Origin: Hemileia vastatrix
Taxonomy: Eukaryota > Basidiomycota > Pucciniomycetes > Pucciniales > Zaghouaniaceae
Reading direction: 5' to 3'
DNA: 64,000 bases
NCBI GenBank assembly: GCA_030280995.1
Contig: JASXTE010000017.1
Span: forward strand, 17,481,498 to 17,545,497
Notes under the pieces: model-generated
Told to the model about the DNA's origin: nothing
The model's input: the letters and a program-made list of their open reading frames with translations, nothing else
Database searches by the model: none
Shown here: positions 33,310-44,239 of the stretch, one piece after another
Layout of the letters: the number at the start of each line of letters is the position of its first letter
Position numbering within the stretch: position 1 is the first letter of the stretch
Program-made: the position numbers and the translations under genes

Positions 33310-34558
33310 TTAAAAGGGTGAAGAGAAATGTTGGAGACTAATTGGCATTATAATGGGGCATATGCCAGTTGATTGAATGATTTGTGAATCAAGGGAGGGG
33401 AGTGCCAGTGGTGGTTCAGGATCCTCTTCTTCATCAAGATCATTCCACTCATCCTTTAAATCAGCTAGAATATTGTGGAGTATTACGCAAGTCAAGATCC
33501 AATGATTTGCAGTTTTGATCTCCAATTTTTTTTGAAATTGGATTCTGAGCTCCCGAAGACTAGAAAATCGTCCCTTTAAAATACCTATAGCATGTTCAAT
33601 TCTTACTCTTGATTGTGCAAGGTGATAATTAAATTTAGTGATGGGGTCATTTTCTGAATTTGCACCATGGAAAGCAGGTATAATGTACTTTCCACTTGCA
33701 TGTGCTGAGTCTGCAAGGAGGTACTGAGATTCGTCAAAGTATGAGTCAGGGGATTGAGAAATCCTCATTCTTTGGAAGACGGAAGAGTCATGACATGATC
33801 CAGGGCAGCCACTGTAAAAAGCAATAAATTTTTTATTGACATCGCATACAAGTTGAACGGCAATAGAGTATCTAGAAAGAAGATAAAAAGTTAGATTGTG
33901 AAAGATGAGAACTTGGAGGAGATTTTGAAGAAACCTTTTTTTGCGATCAAAATAATGGTTGCCATCATGAGCAGGCTTTTGACTCAAAGGGATGGTTGTG
34001 CCATCAACAACATCAACAAAACCTATACATCCAGGGAAACCTTCAGCTTGCATTACTTGAGAGGATTCAAGTCGCTGTTCTGGAGTTGGCCAAGCAAGAG
34101 TTTGAGACTTGAGGGAAAGGATAGCAATCATACAGCGCTTGGTGTATAATATCATGGTACCATATCCTATGTTAAAGAGATTATCCAAACGTCTTATGGC
34201 AGCACCATTTCCATTTGAGCCAAAGCGACATAGAGCAACAGCAATTTGGATGGCAGGATTACGCTGTTTGTTATGAGAATTGTTATGGAAGATAGGATGA
34301 TCGGAGATGAGTTGATAAATTTTGAAGAAAGAATTGGGAGAAGTTTAAATGAGGAATGTTGAGAATGGAGGCCAGATCATATCGGGGATCATGATAAAGA
34401 TTTGGCCCCCTGGTGATGATGTAACGCTTTTTGGAAAGAAAACACATATAAGCTAAAGCATCTTCCAAATCAGAGTCAGATTTATAGTAAAGAACTAAAA
34501 GAAAAGTAATAGCATTCATTGTTGAGTGAAGTAGCTTCCTAGTAGAGAGGTGTTTCAT
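33310..34558 (-). pseudogene. Harbinger DDE transposase (inner element), one frameshift
   Basis: Starts MKHLSTRKLLHSTMNAIT at 34558. The DDE_Tnp_4-type core includes GFVDVVDGTTIPL (first Asp), GCPGSCHDSSVF (second Asp), YLLADSAHASGKYIIPAF, and RVRIEHAIGILKGRF with the Glu that completes the triad. A 63-bp intron (33872-33934, GTTTCT...CTAG) divides HYFDRKKR from YSIAVQLVC. It is a multiple of three, so the frame stays open even unspliced. Compared with the outer copy, about 20 bp are missing near 34335-34350 (after HLNF), which shifts the frame. Catalytic residues are all present, so decay may be fairly recent. HARBI-type transposases need the ORF1 partner encoded at the other end of the element. 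Confidence 0.85.
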
Positions 34559-34938
34559 TGTTGCCGGTGGAAGGGTTAAGTGATGAGGGAAGTGGGAATT
34601 CACTGTCAAATGTGCAGTTGGGGTGTGTAGATAGAAAAAAAAATTAAGTGTTTGCCACCAAAATTAAGTAGCATAGAGTGAGGAAAGACTTAAGGATGGC
34701 ATCAGGAATTATGAGTCATGTGACTTTCTTGCAAATCCATCATGGATGAGATGAGTTTGGGATCAGGAATTAGGAATGGAAATTGGGGTATAAGAGGCGG
34801 GATAATGCATTATCGTGGATTTCTTATCCACTAGCCCCAGGGATAGTGGATAAGAATCTTCCGCAATTAATAATGTCTGATCCTGGGAAAAAAAATTACT
34901 GATCCCTAATTGCGGATCCCTGAACATTGATACCCCCT
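34559..34938. repeat. Subterminal and terminal repeat region of the inner Harbinger (transposase side)
   Basis: Ends CATTGATACCCCCT. Internal text (CTTATCCACTAGCCCCAG, AGTGGATAAGAATCTTCCG, a small hairpin with CTTATCCACTA/TAGTGGATAAG) matches the outer element's left end at 26399-26520, giving a homologous terminus of more than 100 bp. Confidence 0.8.
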
Positions 34939-35124
34939 AATCTCTTTACAATAGGATATGGTCCTGTCATATTATACACCAAGCGTTGCATGATAGCTAT
35001 CATTTCTCTCAAGTCTCAAAAACTTGCTTGTCCAACTCCACAACAGCAACTTGAATCCTCTCAAGTAATGCAATTTGAAGGTTTCCCTGGATATGTAGGT
35101 TTTGTTGATGCTACAACTAAATAA
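34939..35124 (+). pseudogene. Harbinger transposase, continuation of the outer gene
   Basis: Resumes after the inner element with LFTIGYGPVILYTKRCMIA...LESSQVMQFEGFPGYVGFVDATTK, in frame with the part ending at 27195 once one AAT is removed. It then stops. The DDE domain after the first Asp has been deleted. Confidence 0.85.
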
Positions 35125-35267
35125 AACATAATTAATTTAACCAAAAAACAAATAATCAGAAATTTTGCAATAAAATGTTTCAAATATCAGTGAGGAGTGT
35201 GTGCCAAGGATTGATTATTATCTTTAATGCATTCTATCAAGAAAACTTTGTGAACAAAATAAAAAAA

Positions 35268-36786
35268 CTAGTTATCAAACATTTTAATTAAACATTCAAT
35301 TTCCTCAATATATTTATTAGCTTTAACACATTCTCTCAAGAAATCTTTCTTTTTTGAACCGTCTTCAAGTTGATACTTGAGTTTCACTTGATCCAATAGG
35401 AGATTTTACTCTAGAGCCTTCTCCTCTTTCTTTATCTCAAGTTTCTTCTCCTCCAAGTCATGTGCCCTCTCATCCCTCTTTAAAGAAAGCTAAATTTCTT
35501 CTCTTCCAAGTCTTGTACCCTCCCATCACTCTGTAAAAAAAGCACAAATTTTTTCTCCTCCAAGTTATGTGCCCTCTCATCCCTCTTTAAAGAAAGCTAA
35601 ATTTATTTTCCTCTAAGTCTTGTACCCTCCCATCCCTCTGTAAAAAAAGCACAAATTTCTTCTCCTCCAAGTCATGTTCCCTCTCATCCCTCTTTAAAGA
35701 AAGCTCAAAATTCTTCTCCTCCAAGTCTTGTGCCTTATCATCCCTTCATAAAGAGAACTCATATTGTTTCTTTTAAAAGTTGAGAGTATCTCTTGAAACT
35801 TCAACTTTACCTAGAGTGAAAAGGAATATTAAAAAAAAGGAAAGAAAATCTCACTTAATTATTAAGAGGTGTGCTATCACTTACCAGATTCACATTTCTC
35901 CAGAAAATCTTCGATGGAAGAAAAAGGGGTTTGGGAGAAACTATCTCTGTTTCACTTTCTATGACTGTTGAAATTCAAAGTAGTTGATGGTCTTTGCTTT
36001 TTGTTGAAGGAAACATTTTCCACTTCATCATTGATGCTAGCATCAGACTCACTTGCTTGAAGATCCTGGGGTTTTTCATTAGCCTTTTTAGAAATAAATA
36101 AATAAGACAACTAGACAAGAAATAAAAACTTACTGGAGTAGGATCACATTGGTTTATATCACCATAAGGATCTATTGGAAAGCTATCAATATTTGTTGAA
36201 TTTAGAACAGGGCAGGCTTGAGTGGAGGAAGAGGATGGGAAAAGAATTCTTATGACATCATGTTTGGAGATAGCATATTCACCATCCAACATGTTGTCAG
36301 GATTAACATCAGCTTGATCTCCAAAAATAGCATCCATCTCTTTAAAGTATGGACATAGAGATTCAAGTTTATCAGCTATGGATTTTATGCCCTTACTGAT
36401 ATCAATGTCAGTAATACCAAAATCAGCTGAAAATGAGAGTGTCTTTTCCTTCTTTTATTTGGCTTGGTAATGCTTGAAAAATTCAGACATCTGTTTAGGT
36501 AAAAGATCAATCCTTCCCTTTTTCTTATTTCATAATTTGTTGGCCATTAGAAGATAGCCATTGACTTTTGATGCAGGGGGCCATCCTACTTTAGTTGCAT
36601 TCTCAGTACCAAAATAAGAATCATAATTATTTTTTATTTTTAGCTAGTTGATAAGTATGAGATGATCATCTTTTTTTAGTTTAACAGTCTTTGATTTATC
36701 AGCTGAGTTGGGAAAGAGGGAGTAATGGGATTTGATGAACAATTGGGGGAAGCCTGACTTTGAGAAGATCTATGATAATGAGGCAT
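35268..36786 (-). pseudogene. Myb/SANT-like ORF1 of the outer Harbinger, degenerate
   Basis: Homologous to the inner ORF1 over its length: start MPHYHRSSQ at 36786, the middle segment MDAIFGDQADVNPDNMLDGE (35975-36337), and the C-terminal ECVKANKYIEEIE...DN with stop at 35268-35270. Between them the coiled-coil repeat (about 54 bp per unit) is expanded to roughly six or seven units at 35430-35780, against three in the inner copy. Stops and shifts break the frame in several places. Confidence 0.8.
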
Positions 36787-36961
36787 GTTGAGATATTTGA
36801 AGATCAAAAGGAGAAGAAAAAAACAGATGATATGGGGAGGGGTATTGAATGGAAATGAATAGAAAGGATGGGAGTGCAGAGCTAGTTAGGGAGGCTGGCA
36901 CATCCAGAAATTTGTCCAAGATGTTGTTATGAAAAATTGAGGTTAAGAATTTTGGATAGAG

Positions 36962-37182
36962 GTGAAAATTAACAGGTAAAAGGTCTAATAACCCAATTAT
37001 TAGAAAAAATAATTGTGGAAGATAATTGGGGTATAATGATTTTTCTCTGAAATTTATTTAATTGCAGATTGGTCAACATTGATAACCCCTATTAGCAAGA
37101 ATAATTGTGGAAGGTAATTGGGGTATAATTATTTTTATCTGCAATTAATTTAATTGCAGATCCATCAACATTTGTACCCCCT
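36962..37182. repeat. Duplicated right terminus of the outer Harbinger
   Basis: Two diverged copies of the element end lie in tandem. Each contains AATTGTGGAAG, AATTGGGGTATAAT, TTTAATTGCAGAT and a CAACATT...ACCCC end (internal copy ends about 37083, outer at 37182). Confidence 0.75.
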
Positions 37183-37401
37183 AATAACTGCAAAATGAGG
37201 TTAAACTGCCTAAAACTGGCTGAAATTTCTTTATTGACTCTTTTAACATTTCTTTTGGATTCTGTTTTCCTTCTATTTTTTTTATTTCTGTCACTATGCA
37301 ATATAGGGGGTGGACTTGCTAGAAAGTCATAAACCTGAACTCAGATGGAACTCAGACTGAATTCATACTGAACCCATACTGAAATATAATTGAACACCCA
37401 C

Positions 37402-38601
37402 TGTGGCATTCCAAATCTGGGTAGGCCACTTAGGTGAAAATTTGATTGGAATTTGGTTGGAAGAAAATCATGGTGTTACCAAGTGTTAATTTGGTTGAAG
37501 GGAGCTAACTGGATTTTTTTGGGTTGATTTTTGGTGTTTTGGAATGGTTATATGTGTTATTTATTTTGTGATTTGATGGTTTTATGGATTTGTATTTTTG
37601 GTGAATGAAGTGTGCTCTTGGAATGGCCACTTTTTTTCTGGTGCGCTCTGGTGCACTCTGGTGCAAAAGTGAACAGTACTGGAAAAATTCTGTCATTGTG
37701 GCCAAGTTTGGTCATGGTGACAAAATTAACTCACTGTGGCAAATTTAGCTCACTCTGGCCAAATTAGCTCATTATGGAAAAATTAGCTCATTATGGCAAA
37801 AAGAGCTCATTGTGGCAAAATTTGCTCACAATGGGAAAGTCTGATCACCAGTGAAAAGTTTGGTCACTGCAGAAAAGTCTGGGCAGTGTGGTAAAGTTTG
37901 GTCACCGTAGAAAAGTCTGATCACCAGTGCAAAGTTTGGTCACTGCAGAAAAGTTTGGCTATTGTGGCAAAATTTTGTTAGAATTTATTATGCTTGTTAG
38001 ATCAATAGTTTATTATAGATCCTATGCATGTAGGGTATTGTTGGAAAGGACTGGAGTAGGAGAATCAGATAGAGGGGAGAGAATCTTAGTCTGCTACAGG
38101 TTTTTTTGTCTTTTAGTTTCGATATTGAGAGTCTTTTTGGATTATTAACAATTTTTAATATATAAAAACAAAATAATCAATTATTTATAATACCCTTATA
38201 AAATAACAATTTTACATTACACTTTAAATAATCTACTCAACAACTTTTAAACATTAACATATAGAGTATCATTAGAAAGGTCTAAACTCCAGGGACTCAT
38301 TTATAGTATCTTTTTTCAAAAATTATTAAAATCTAAAAACATTAAAACAACTTTCTTTTAAAATATTGTATCTGGTGTAACTTTATTGTTGCCTTTCAGT
38401 TGTTTTGCACAGAAGAACCGCTCAATCATCCTAACAAGCGTTAATTAGACAGGGTTTCATTTTTTATTATTATCAAGTAGACCTTTATGCTTATTGATCT
38501 AAAAAACTCACAAATTCATTTAGAGGGACAGGGTTTTCTCTGATTATCCAACTCCTTTAGATTCTACTTACAGCAAGGGGACTGTAAGAGTCTACTCTAC
38601 A
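37402..38601 (+). repeat. Gypsy 5' LTR
   Basis: Starts TGTGGCATTCC, ends CTCTACA. Close to the right LTR over its whole length, with small indels. It contains an array of about 20-bp units at about 37670-37975. Confidence 0.88.
37670..37975 (+). repeat. Degenerate 20-bp tandem array in the LTR
   Basis: About fifteen units of the type GTGGCAAAATTTGGTCACT. The array is shared by the right LTR (about 48410-48705) with some units gained or lost. The U3-like position suggests a regulatory role, but none is shown. Confidence 0.75.
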
Positions 38602-38605
38602 TATT

Positions 38606-38622
38606 TGGTGCTCAACGTGGGG
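38606..38622 (+). other. Gypsy primer-binding site
   Basis: TGGTGCTCAACGTGGGG lies four bases after the LTR. The TGG start (complement of CCA) and CAACGTGGGG resemble sites matched by tRNA-Lys or elongator tRNA-Met 3' ends. The exact tRNA needs the host tRNA set. Confidence 0.65.
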
Positions 38623-38774
38623 TTTCAAAATATCTATCTTTTTCTAGGACTTATTTGGATCTAGGACTTTTTAGCCTGCAAGAAGCTTATTCTTTGAAAC
38701 TCTAATTGATTTTTTTAGCCTGAAAGAGGCTCGCTTATTTTTAACGGTTTAAATGCTTTTCTTAATTTATCGGG

Positions 38775-40597
38775 ATGTCTTCTGCTTCTGCTTCTAGTTC
38801 TTCTCTTCCTCTTACTCCTTCTTTCAGGATTGTTTCTTGGGATGGCCCAAAGTTTAATGGGGAGGAGGTTAAATGGTTTATTAGCAGGTATGAAGCTGCT
38901 GCTGCTTTTGATGGTGCATCTCATATGGACATGGTGAAGCAGATTAGGTTTTTTATTGCTGATAAGGAGGTGGAAAAAGATTTCATTGCTATGCAGGTTT
39001 TTGAGGACAAAGATTGGGTGAAGCTGTCTAAGGCTATGGTTGATAGATGGGGTGTTAGGTTCACTATTCTAGACCTTAATAAAATTGTTGGGGATTGGCA
39101 GGAAAAGGGGGGAGTCTCTTCTATGGCTGATTTTAAAATGTTATGCGTTCAATTTGATGAAGTGGTTGAATATCTGATTCTGGTGGACAAATTGGTTCAT
39201 GAAAAACAGGCCAAGGATCTTTTATGGTCAGCTTGTAGTAGGGATATTTGAATGGACGTCTTGAAGGATCTTTCAAGAAAGGATTTAATGAAGGAACTAC
39301 CTAATGGAGAACAAAAACTGCTGGCATTGGAGGTTATTAAGGAGAACATTCAAGCCCACCTTAAATTAATGGCATTGGACAAGTATCAGGAGTCATGTAC
39401 TCAATATGTCAGCAAGGTTAGTGAAGTTTTGTCAGAAAATAACAATATTATGATCAAAGCTCAAGAGGTCAAGAAGGCTCAAATGGGACTGCCGGTGACA
39501 AAGGTGAGGGTACTTTGGACAACAAGATGGTCAATCACTTGGCCGATTTAACTAAACAATTAAAAATATTTGTCCAAGAGACTCAGAAGGCCAATAAGGC
39601 CCCAATTGCTTCTTCATCAACTTCAACATCCTATCAATCTAGAGGATATGAACATCGAAATTATAATGGCAATGGCAATGTTAGGAATGGGAATGGTAAT
39701 GGTGGTAATGGTTTTAGGGGTGGCTATGATGAGCAAAAGGTGTGCTCCTATTGTAATAGGAGGGTGAACAGAGCTGGAGTATTTTTTACTCTTGATAAAG
39801 ACTTGGATGCTGGGAGAGTGTTATTTGATGGTAAAGTTTATAAATTTCCTGATGGATTGTTCATCAAGCCCAGCAATGGACAAGTTCCTTCTGATTTGGT
39901 TAGAAGGAATATGGCAGCTGAAAGAAAATCCTGGTTTGAAGAATTGAAGGATGATGATGATAATGCCAAGGGTGGAAAAAATGGTGATGGTAAAAGCTGT
40001 GGTAAAGCTGATAAAGGTAAAGAGAAAGATGTCAGTAAGGCCACATTTTAAAATTCTTTTGGTGGTTAGGAGCTGGCAACGTTTGCTAGAGTGGAGGGTA
40101 ACTGTATGGCTGGCAAATATGATGTCGATGCTGCTAGAAGAGCAGCTACTATTAAAGCTAAAAGAAGCATTCAAAGCCAAATAAAGGCTAAAACTGGCAA
40201 GGAAATTAACAAGTCAAGACCTTACTCTAAGGACAAAATTTATAGAATGCAGAAGGGGATGGCTGATATGGGGCCTCCTAGTTATGGCAAGTTTGATTTA
40301 AATGGTGAGCCTATGCCAGAAGATGATTTGGATTCTGAGGAGGACATACCTTTGGAGTCACTACCCAGACCAAGTTTTAGCAGTCCTATCCCAATGGAGG
40401 GAGTAAGAAGGACTAGCAATGGATCTGGATTAGTGAAAGTAGACGGTGATGGAGCTAGGGTTATTAGTAGAGAAGATGTTATTATGGGGGATGAAGATGG
40501 CAATGTGGGTCCTCAAGAGGTGCCCAGAGCCAAGGTTGTTAAATCAAAAGTCCAGTACAAGCAGACAGTAGTATCCGGTCAAGAGAATGTGATGTAA
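38775..40597 (+). pseudogene. Gypsy Gag remnant
   Basis: A Ser-rich start, then the capsid-like segment FRIVSWDGPKFNGEEVKWFI...YEAAAAFDGASHMDMVKQI. TGA at 39249 interrupts the frame, which continues with MDVLKDLSRKDLM. A shift near 39515 leads to an Asn/Gly-rich linker and a partial knuckle CSYCN whose distal residues are missing. A basic, then acidic spacer (40091-40597) precedes the protease. Confidence 0.8.
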
Positions 40598-40611
40598 GAT
40601 TTTTAAATAGG

Positions 40612-41225
40612 GTGAATCAACTTCAGATTACTTTATCTTTGGGGGAGCTTTTCACTATTAGTCTGGCACTTGCAGAGAAGCAGAAGAAGCATCTGACGAA
40701 GCAACAGGGTTCTGCTGGAGAGGTGGAATATATTTGTGAAAATTCTGAGAAGTTTGGGGAGGATGTTGAAACTCATTTTTCTACTCCCCTGGGTTACCTG
40801 GTGGTAACTCTTAATGGTAAAGAGGTAAAGGCCTTGGTCAATTCAGGGTCTCAAATTAATTTAATTTCTTTAGAGAAGCAATGATTATAGGCTTGCCAAT
40901 TAAAAATTGTACTGGAGTAAACCTCAGAGGTATTGGAGGGCATGCAACAGAGCTGATGGGTATGGCTGAGCATGTCAAATTAGGTATTGGTGGATCTATT
41001 GGTAAGTTTCACTTTTATGTGGCCAGAGGGGCAGTTAAAACTGTTCTTGGTGGTCCTTTTTTGATAGATTTTAAGGCCCGGATTAGTTATCAAGCTGGAA
41101 TGGGCATTAGCTTGGAGATAACTGGTGAGGATATGAGGAGGCTACATATGCCATTGGAACCTCCTGGAGATGAAGGTTGGGAGACACGGCCAGGGATCAC
41201 TACTCTGTGTCAGTGTTGTAATTGA
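40612..41225 (+). pseudogene. Gypsy protease, catalytic Asp changed to Asn
   Basis: The motif that should read DSGSQ reads NSGSQINLIS, with AAT at 40840-40842. After a stop or shift near 40882 the domain continues (GIGGHATELMGMAEHVKLGIGG, TVLGGPFLIDFKARISY). Asp to Asn is a single G-to-A change and would abolish activity. Confidence 0.8.
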
Positions 41226-41910
41226 ATCAAGAAGCGGCGTATTCTACAGACGGCTTCTGGTGAATTATGTTTAGAGGGGAATTTTGGAGACCCTCATTTT
41301 TTGGGTTAGCAGGGGCTGATCACTCTAATGTTGCAATCTCCCCGCAGGATGAGATCCCGGATTGCAATAGGTCAGCTCACTTGGAGATAGTTCAAGTGGA
41401 TTCTCAATTATTCTCTGTTAATAATACGTTAAATTGTTATTATGTCTTCAAGTTTTTGGTTTGCCTTACTTCTCTGTCAAGTTTTTTGATCACATTCAAG
41501 AATGGATCAAGAGGGAAGATGGGAAATATTATGTTGAATAATAATTGGAATGGTTTATTTTGTGACCTCCAGCAAGAGGGTAAACTGCAAATATTTCATC
41601 AAAATTCTATAAAAAATCTTAGTATAAATAAAACACAAAAAATAATTTTTGTGATAATTTGATTCTGGTCCTCCAGCAAGAGGATAAACTGACAACTTTT
41701 TTTACTGGTGATTTTATGGTGGATAAGGGAGTTAAAGGTGGTGGAAAAATTATTGATAAATTAGACAAAGGAAAAGAGAGAAAGGCTAAATTTAATAAAA
41801 ATATCTAATATTATTCTACTTATTCTGATTCTGACAATGAAGAAAACTCTATTGATAAAATTTTTAATGGCAATACAAAAATAAATATATTACCTCAAGT
41901 TTATGTAGAT
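41226..41910 (+). other. Protease-RT spacer with two conserved hairpins
   Basis: No stable frame. Contains CCTC-CAGCAA-GAGG hairpins followed by TAAACTG at 41565-41587 and 41667-41692, members of the motif family described in the findings. A short acidic stretch (41700-41880) leads into RT. Confidence 0.6.
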
Positions 41911-43704
41911 GTGGAGGCAGCAAAATATAAGAAGGTAGCAAATAAAATCCGACCAATTAATGAACTGCTACCCGCTGAATTAAATCCACCTTTGAGAAGA
42001 CCAAGGCTATCAAGAGATCCTTATGAATGTCCCTTGGTGAAGAATCCGCCCAAATTTTCTGAAATGTCAAGAATCACTTTTGATAGATTAGGTGTTGTTA
42101 ATTTTGGACCTGATGGTTGGTTGTCTGGAGAAGAGAAGAAGTTGATTTTGGATGTGATGGTCTAGCAAGAGAAAGCCATTGCTTTTGTAGAATAGGAGAG
42201 GGGTGTGTTGAAACATTCCTATGGGGAGCCTCACAAGATTCCTGTAGTATGTCATGAATTGTGGCAGCAAAAACCAATCCCAATTCCGGCTGCATTAAAA
42301 GAAGCTTATATCGAAGTTGTCAGAGAACGAATTTGCACTGGACTGTATGAGCAATCATCATCAAGTTATTCTAGTCTGGTATTTTGTATCAAGAAACCAA
42401 ATGGCAAACTTAGAGTAGTTCATGATCTCAGGGAATTAAATAGGGTTACAATAAAGGATGCTGGTATACCACCTAGTGCTGAGGAGTTTGTGGAAGTATT
42501 TTCTGGGAGAGTGTGTTATGGTTTAGGAGATATTATGGGGGGATATGATGAGAGAGAGTTTCATCCAGACTCTAGGCCTCTCACTACTTTTGATACACCG
42601 CTAGGACAATTACAATTGATAAGATTACCTCATGGAGCAGCAAATTCAGTTGCCGTTTATCAAGCTCAGATGGCTTGGATTCTTCAAGATGAAATTCCTC
42701 AATATGATGGAATCTTTATTGATGATGGAGGAACTAAAGGACCTTCAACAGATTACGATAATGAAATGCTGGAGGAGAACCCAGGGATACAAAAATTCAT
42801 CTAGGAGTATGCAATCACTTTAGAGAGGATCTTGTTTAGAATTGAAGAATCTGGTTTAACTATTTTGGGTTCAAAATTCTCATGTTGTTTGCCAGCTTTA
42901 GATATTTTAGGTCATGTGGTATGTAGAGAGGGTAGAATTATGTCCAAGTAGAAAGTGAATGAAATTCAGTCCTGGCCAAGACCCAAGAATATGACCAAAT
43001 TTAGGGGGTTTTTAGGCATATGTGTTTATGTTTGAATATTTATCAAGCACTTTTCTTCGTTGGCAGCTCCATTGATAAGGTTGACAAGAAAGGATGCAGA
43101 CTGGGAGTGGGATGAATAATGTGAGCAGGCGTTTGAGAGATTGAAGAAGGTTTTGGGAAAAGATATTGTCCTGCACAAGTTAGATTATGGAAAAGTTGCT
43201 GGTAGGATTTATTTAGCAGCTGACTCAATTCAGGTTGCTGCTGGGGCAGTTTTGTCTCAAATGGATAAATCTGGCTATATTAGACCAGTTAGGTATGAAT
43301 CAATAGTTTTTACTGAAGTCAAATCAAGAAATTCTCAGCCTAAATTTGAACTGTGTGGAGTGACAAAAATTTTAAAGAAACTTCAAAATGTTTTGTGGGG
43401 CCAGCACTTCAAATTGCAAGAAGATGCAAAATCTTTAATTCAAATGATTAATTGCCCAAGTTTACCAAATGCACCTATGACTAGATGGGTAGCATTCATT
43501 CAACATTTTTATTTTCACTTAGTTCATAAGCCTGGAAAAACTTTTACTATGCCAGATGGTTTGTCAAGAAGACCACCCACTGAAGATGATTCATACTCAG
43601 AAGAGTTTGATGAAGATATACCTATGATTAAAGCCAGCACTAAAGAGCTGAAGACCTTCCATACCTCCCCCATGAGGTTAAACTGGCAGGACTATTATGT
43701 TTAG
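41911..43704 (+). pseudogene. Gypsy reverse transcriptase and RNase H remnant
   Basis: RT motifs: FCIKKPNGKLRVVHDLRELN, TFDTPLGQLQLIRLPHGAANS and the active site IFIDDGGTKGP (catalytic DD at 42721-42726). Connection and RNase H follow (RIYLAADSIQVAAGAVL, TEVKSRNSQPKFELCGV, FHLVHKPGKTFTMPDGLSRR). At least six stops interrupt it. One (about 43034) fits CGA-to-TGA, and another (after IQKFI) fits TGG-to-TAG. Confidence 0.85.
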
Positions 43705-44239
43705 ATGATTGTGATGATGACCTCCACCAAGAAGATAACCTGGAAAATTATTTTTATGTTGATAAAATTGATGAAATTGGTGTGAATAAATTCGGTAAAA
43801 AAGAGGTAGAAGATGATGTTGTGTATATAGAAGAAGATGGAGTGATAGTTTGGGATAGTAGTAGGTTAAGGAAGGGTGTATATGTTGGAGAATTGGAAAA
43901 TTCGGTTAAAAAGGGTGAATAAGAGAAAGAGGTATTTTTGAATCTGGTTTCTAAGAGGTAAAAATGTTCAGATAAAGAAAATTGACATAGCTCAATCAAG
44001 AACCAAATTTGTGGTCAAAGTCTATTGGCTCATTCATGTGCAGGTGATATTGGTGATAGAGAAGTGCACATTGATATTATATTAATTGATTTTCAAGATG
44101 AAGTCTGGGGTCAGACTGGTTTTTATTTTTTTTGGTCAAATATTTATTGACTTTAGAAAGGCCAGAAGGTTGTTAAGATGATGAATGGGTGGCTATAAAA
44201 AGGAACTCATCTACATTTTACTTATCTGGTTGACAATTA
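43663..44239 (+). other. RT-integrase spacer with two hairpins
   Basis: Hairpins at 43663-43687 (stem ACCTC/GAGGT, then TAAACTGG) and 43721-43742 (one mismatch). The first overlaps the end of the RNase H frame. The rest is degenerate acidic coding-like text, also found in copy 2 at about 49900-50216. Confidence 0.55.

Larger units (their letters stand above)
27196..34938 (+). mobile_element. Inner PIF/Harbinger element carrying an oxygenase-like cargo gene
   Basis: 7743 bp with ends AGGGGGTATCAATG and CATTGATACCCCCT and an AAT duplication (27193-27195, 34939-34941). It lies inside the outer element's transposase in opposite orientation: ORF1 is on plus at the left and the DDE transposase on minus at the right. 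The right end is homologous to the outer element's left end over more than 100 bp. Between the two convergent genes are a minisatellite, a TET/JBP-like gene remnant and a G/C-rich foldback. This is much larger than a minimal Harbinger. Confidence 0.9.
26399..37182 (+). mobile_element. Outer PIF/Harbinger element, interrupted
   Basis: Terminal repeats are AGGGGGTATCAAT at the left and CATTTGTACCCCCT at the right, each flanked by AAT (26396-26398, 37183-37185). A plus-strand transposase starts at 26797 and a minus-strand Myb/SANT-like gene occupies the right half (35268-36786). The transposase is broken by a stop, by insertion of a second Harbinger at 27196, and by loss of everything after its first catalytic Asp. 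This is therefore a non-autonomous relic. Excluding the inner element it is about 3 kb. Confidence 0.85.
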
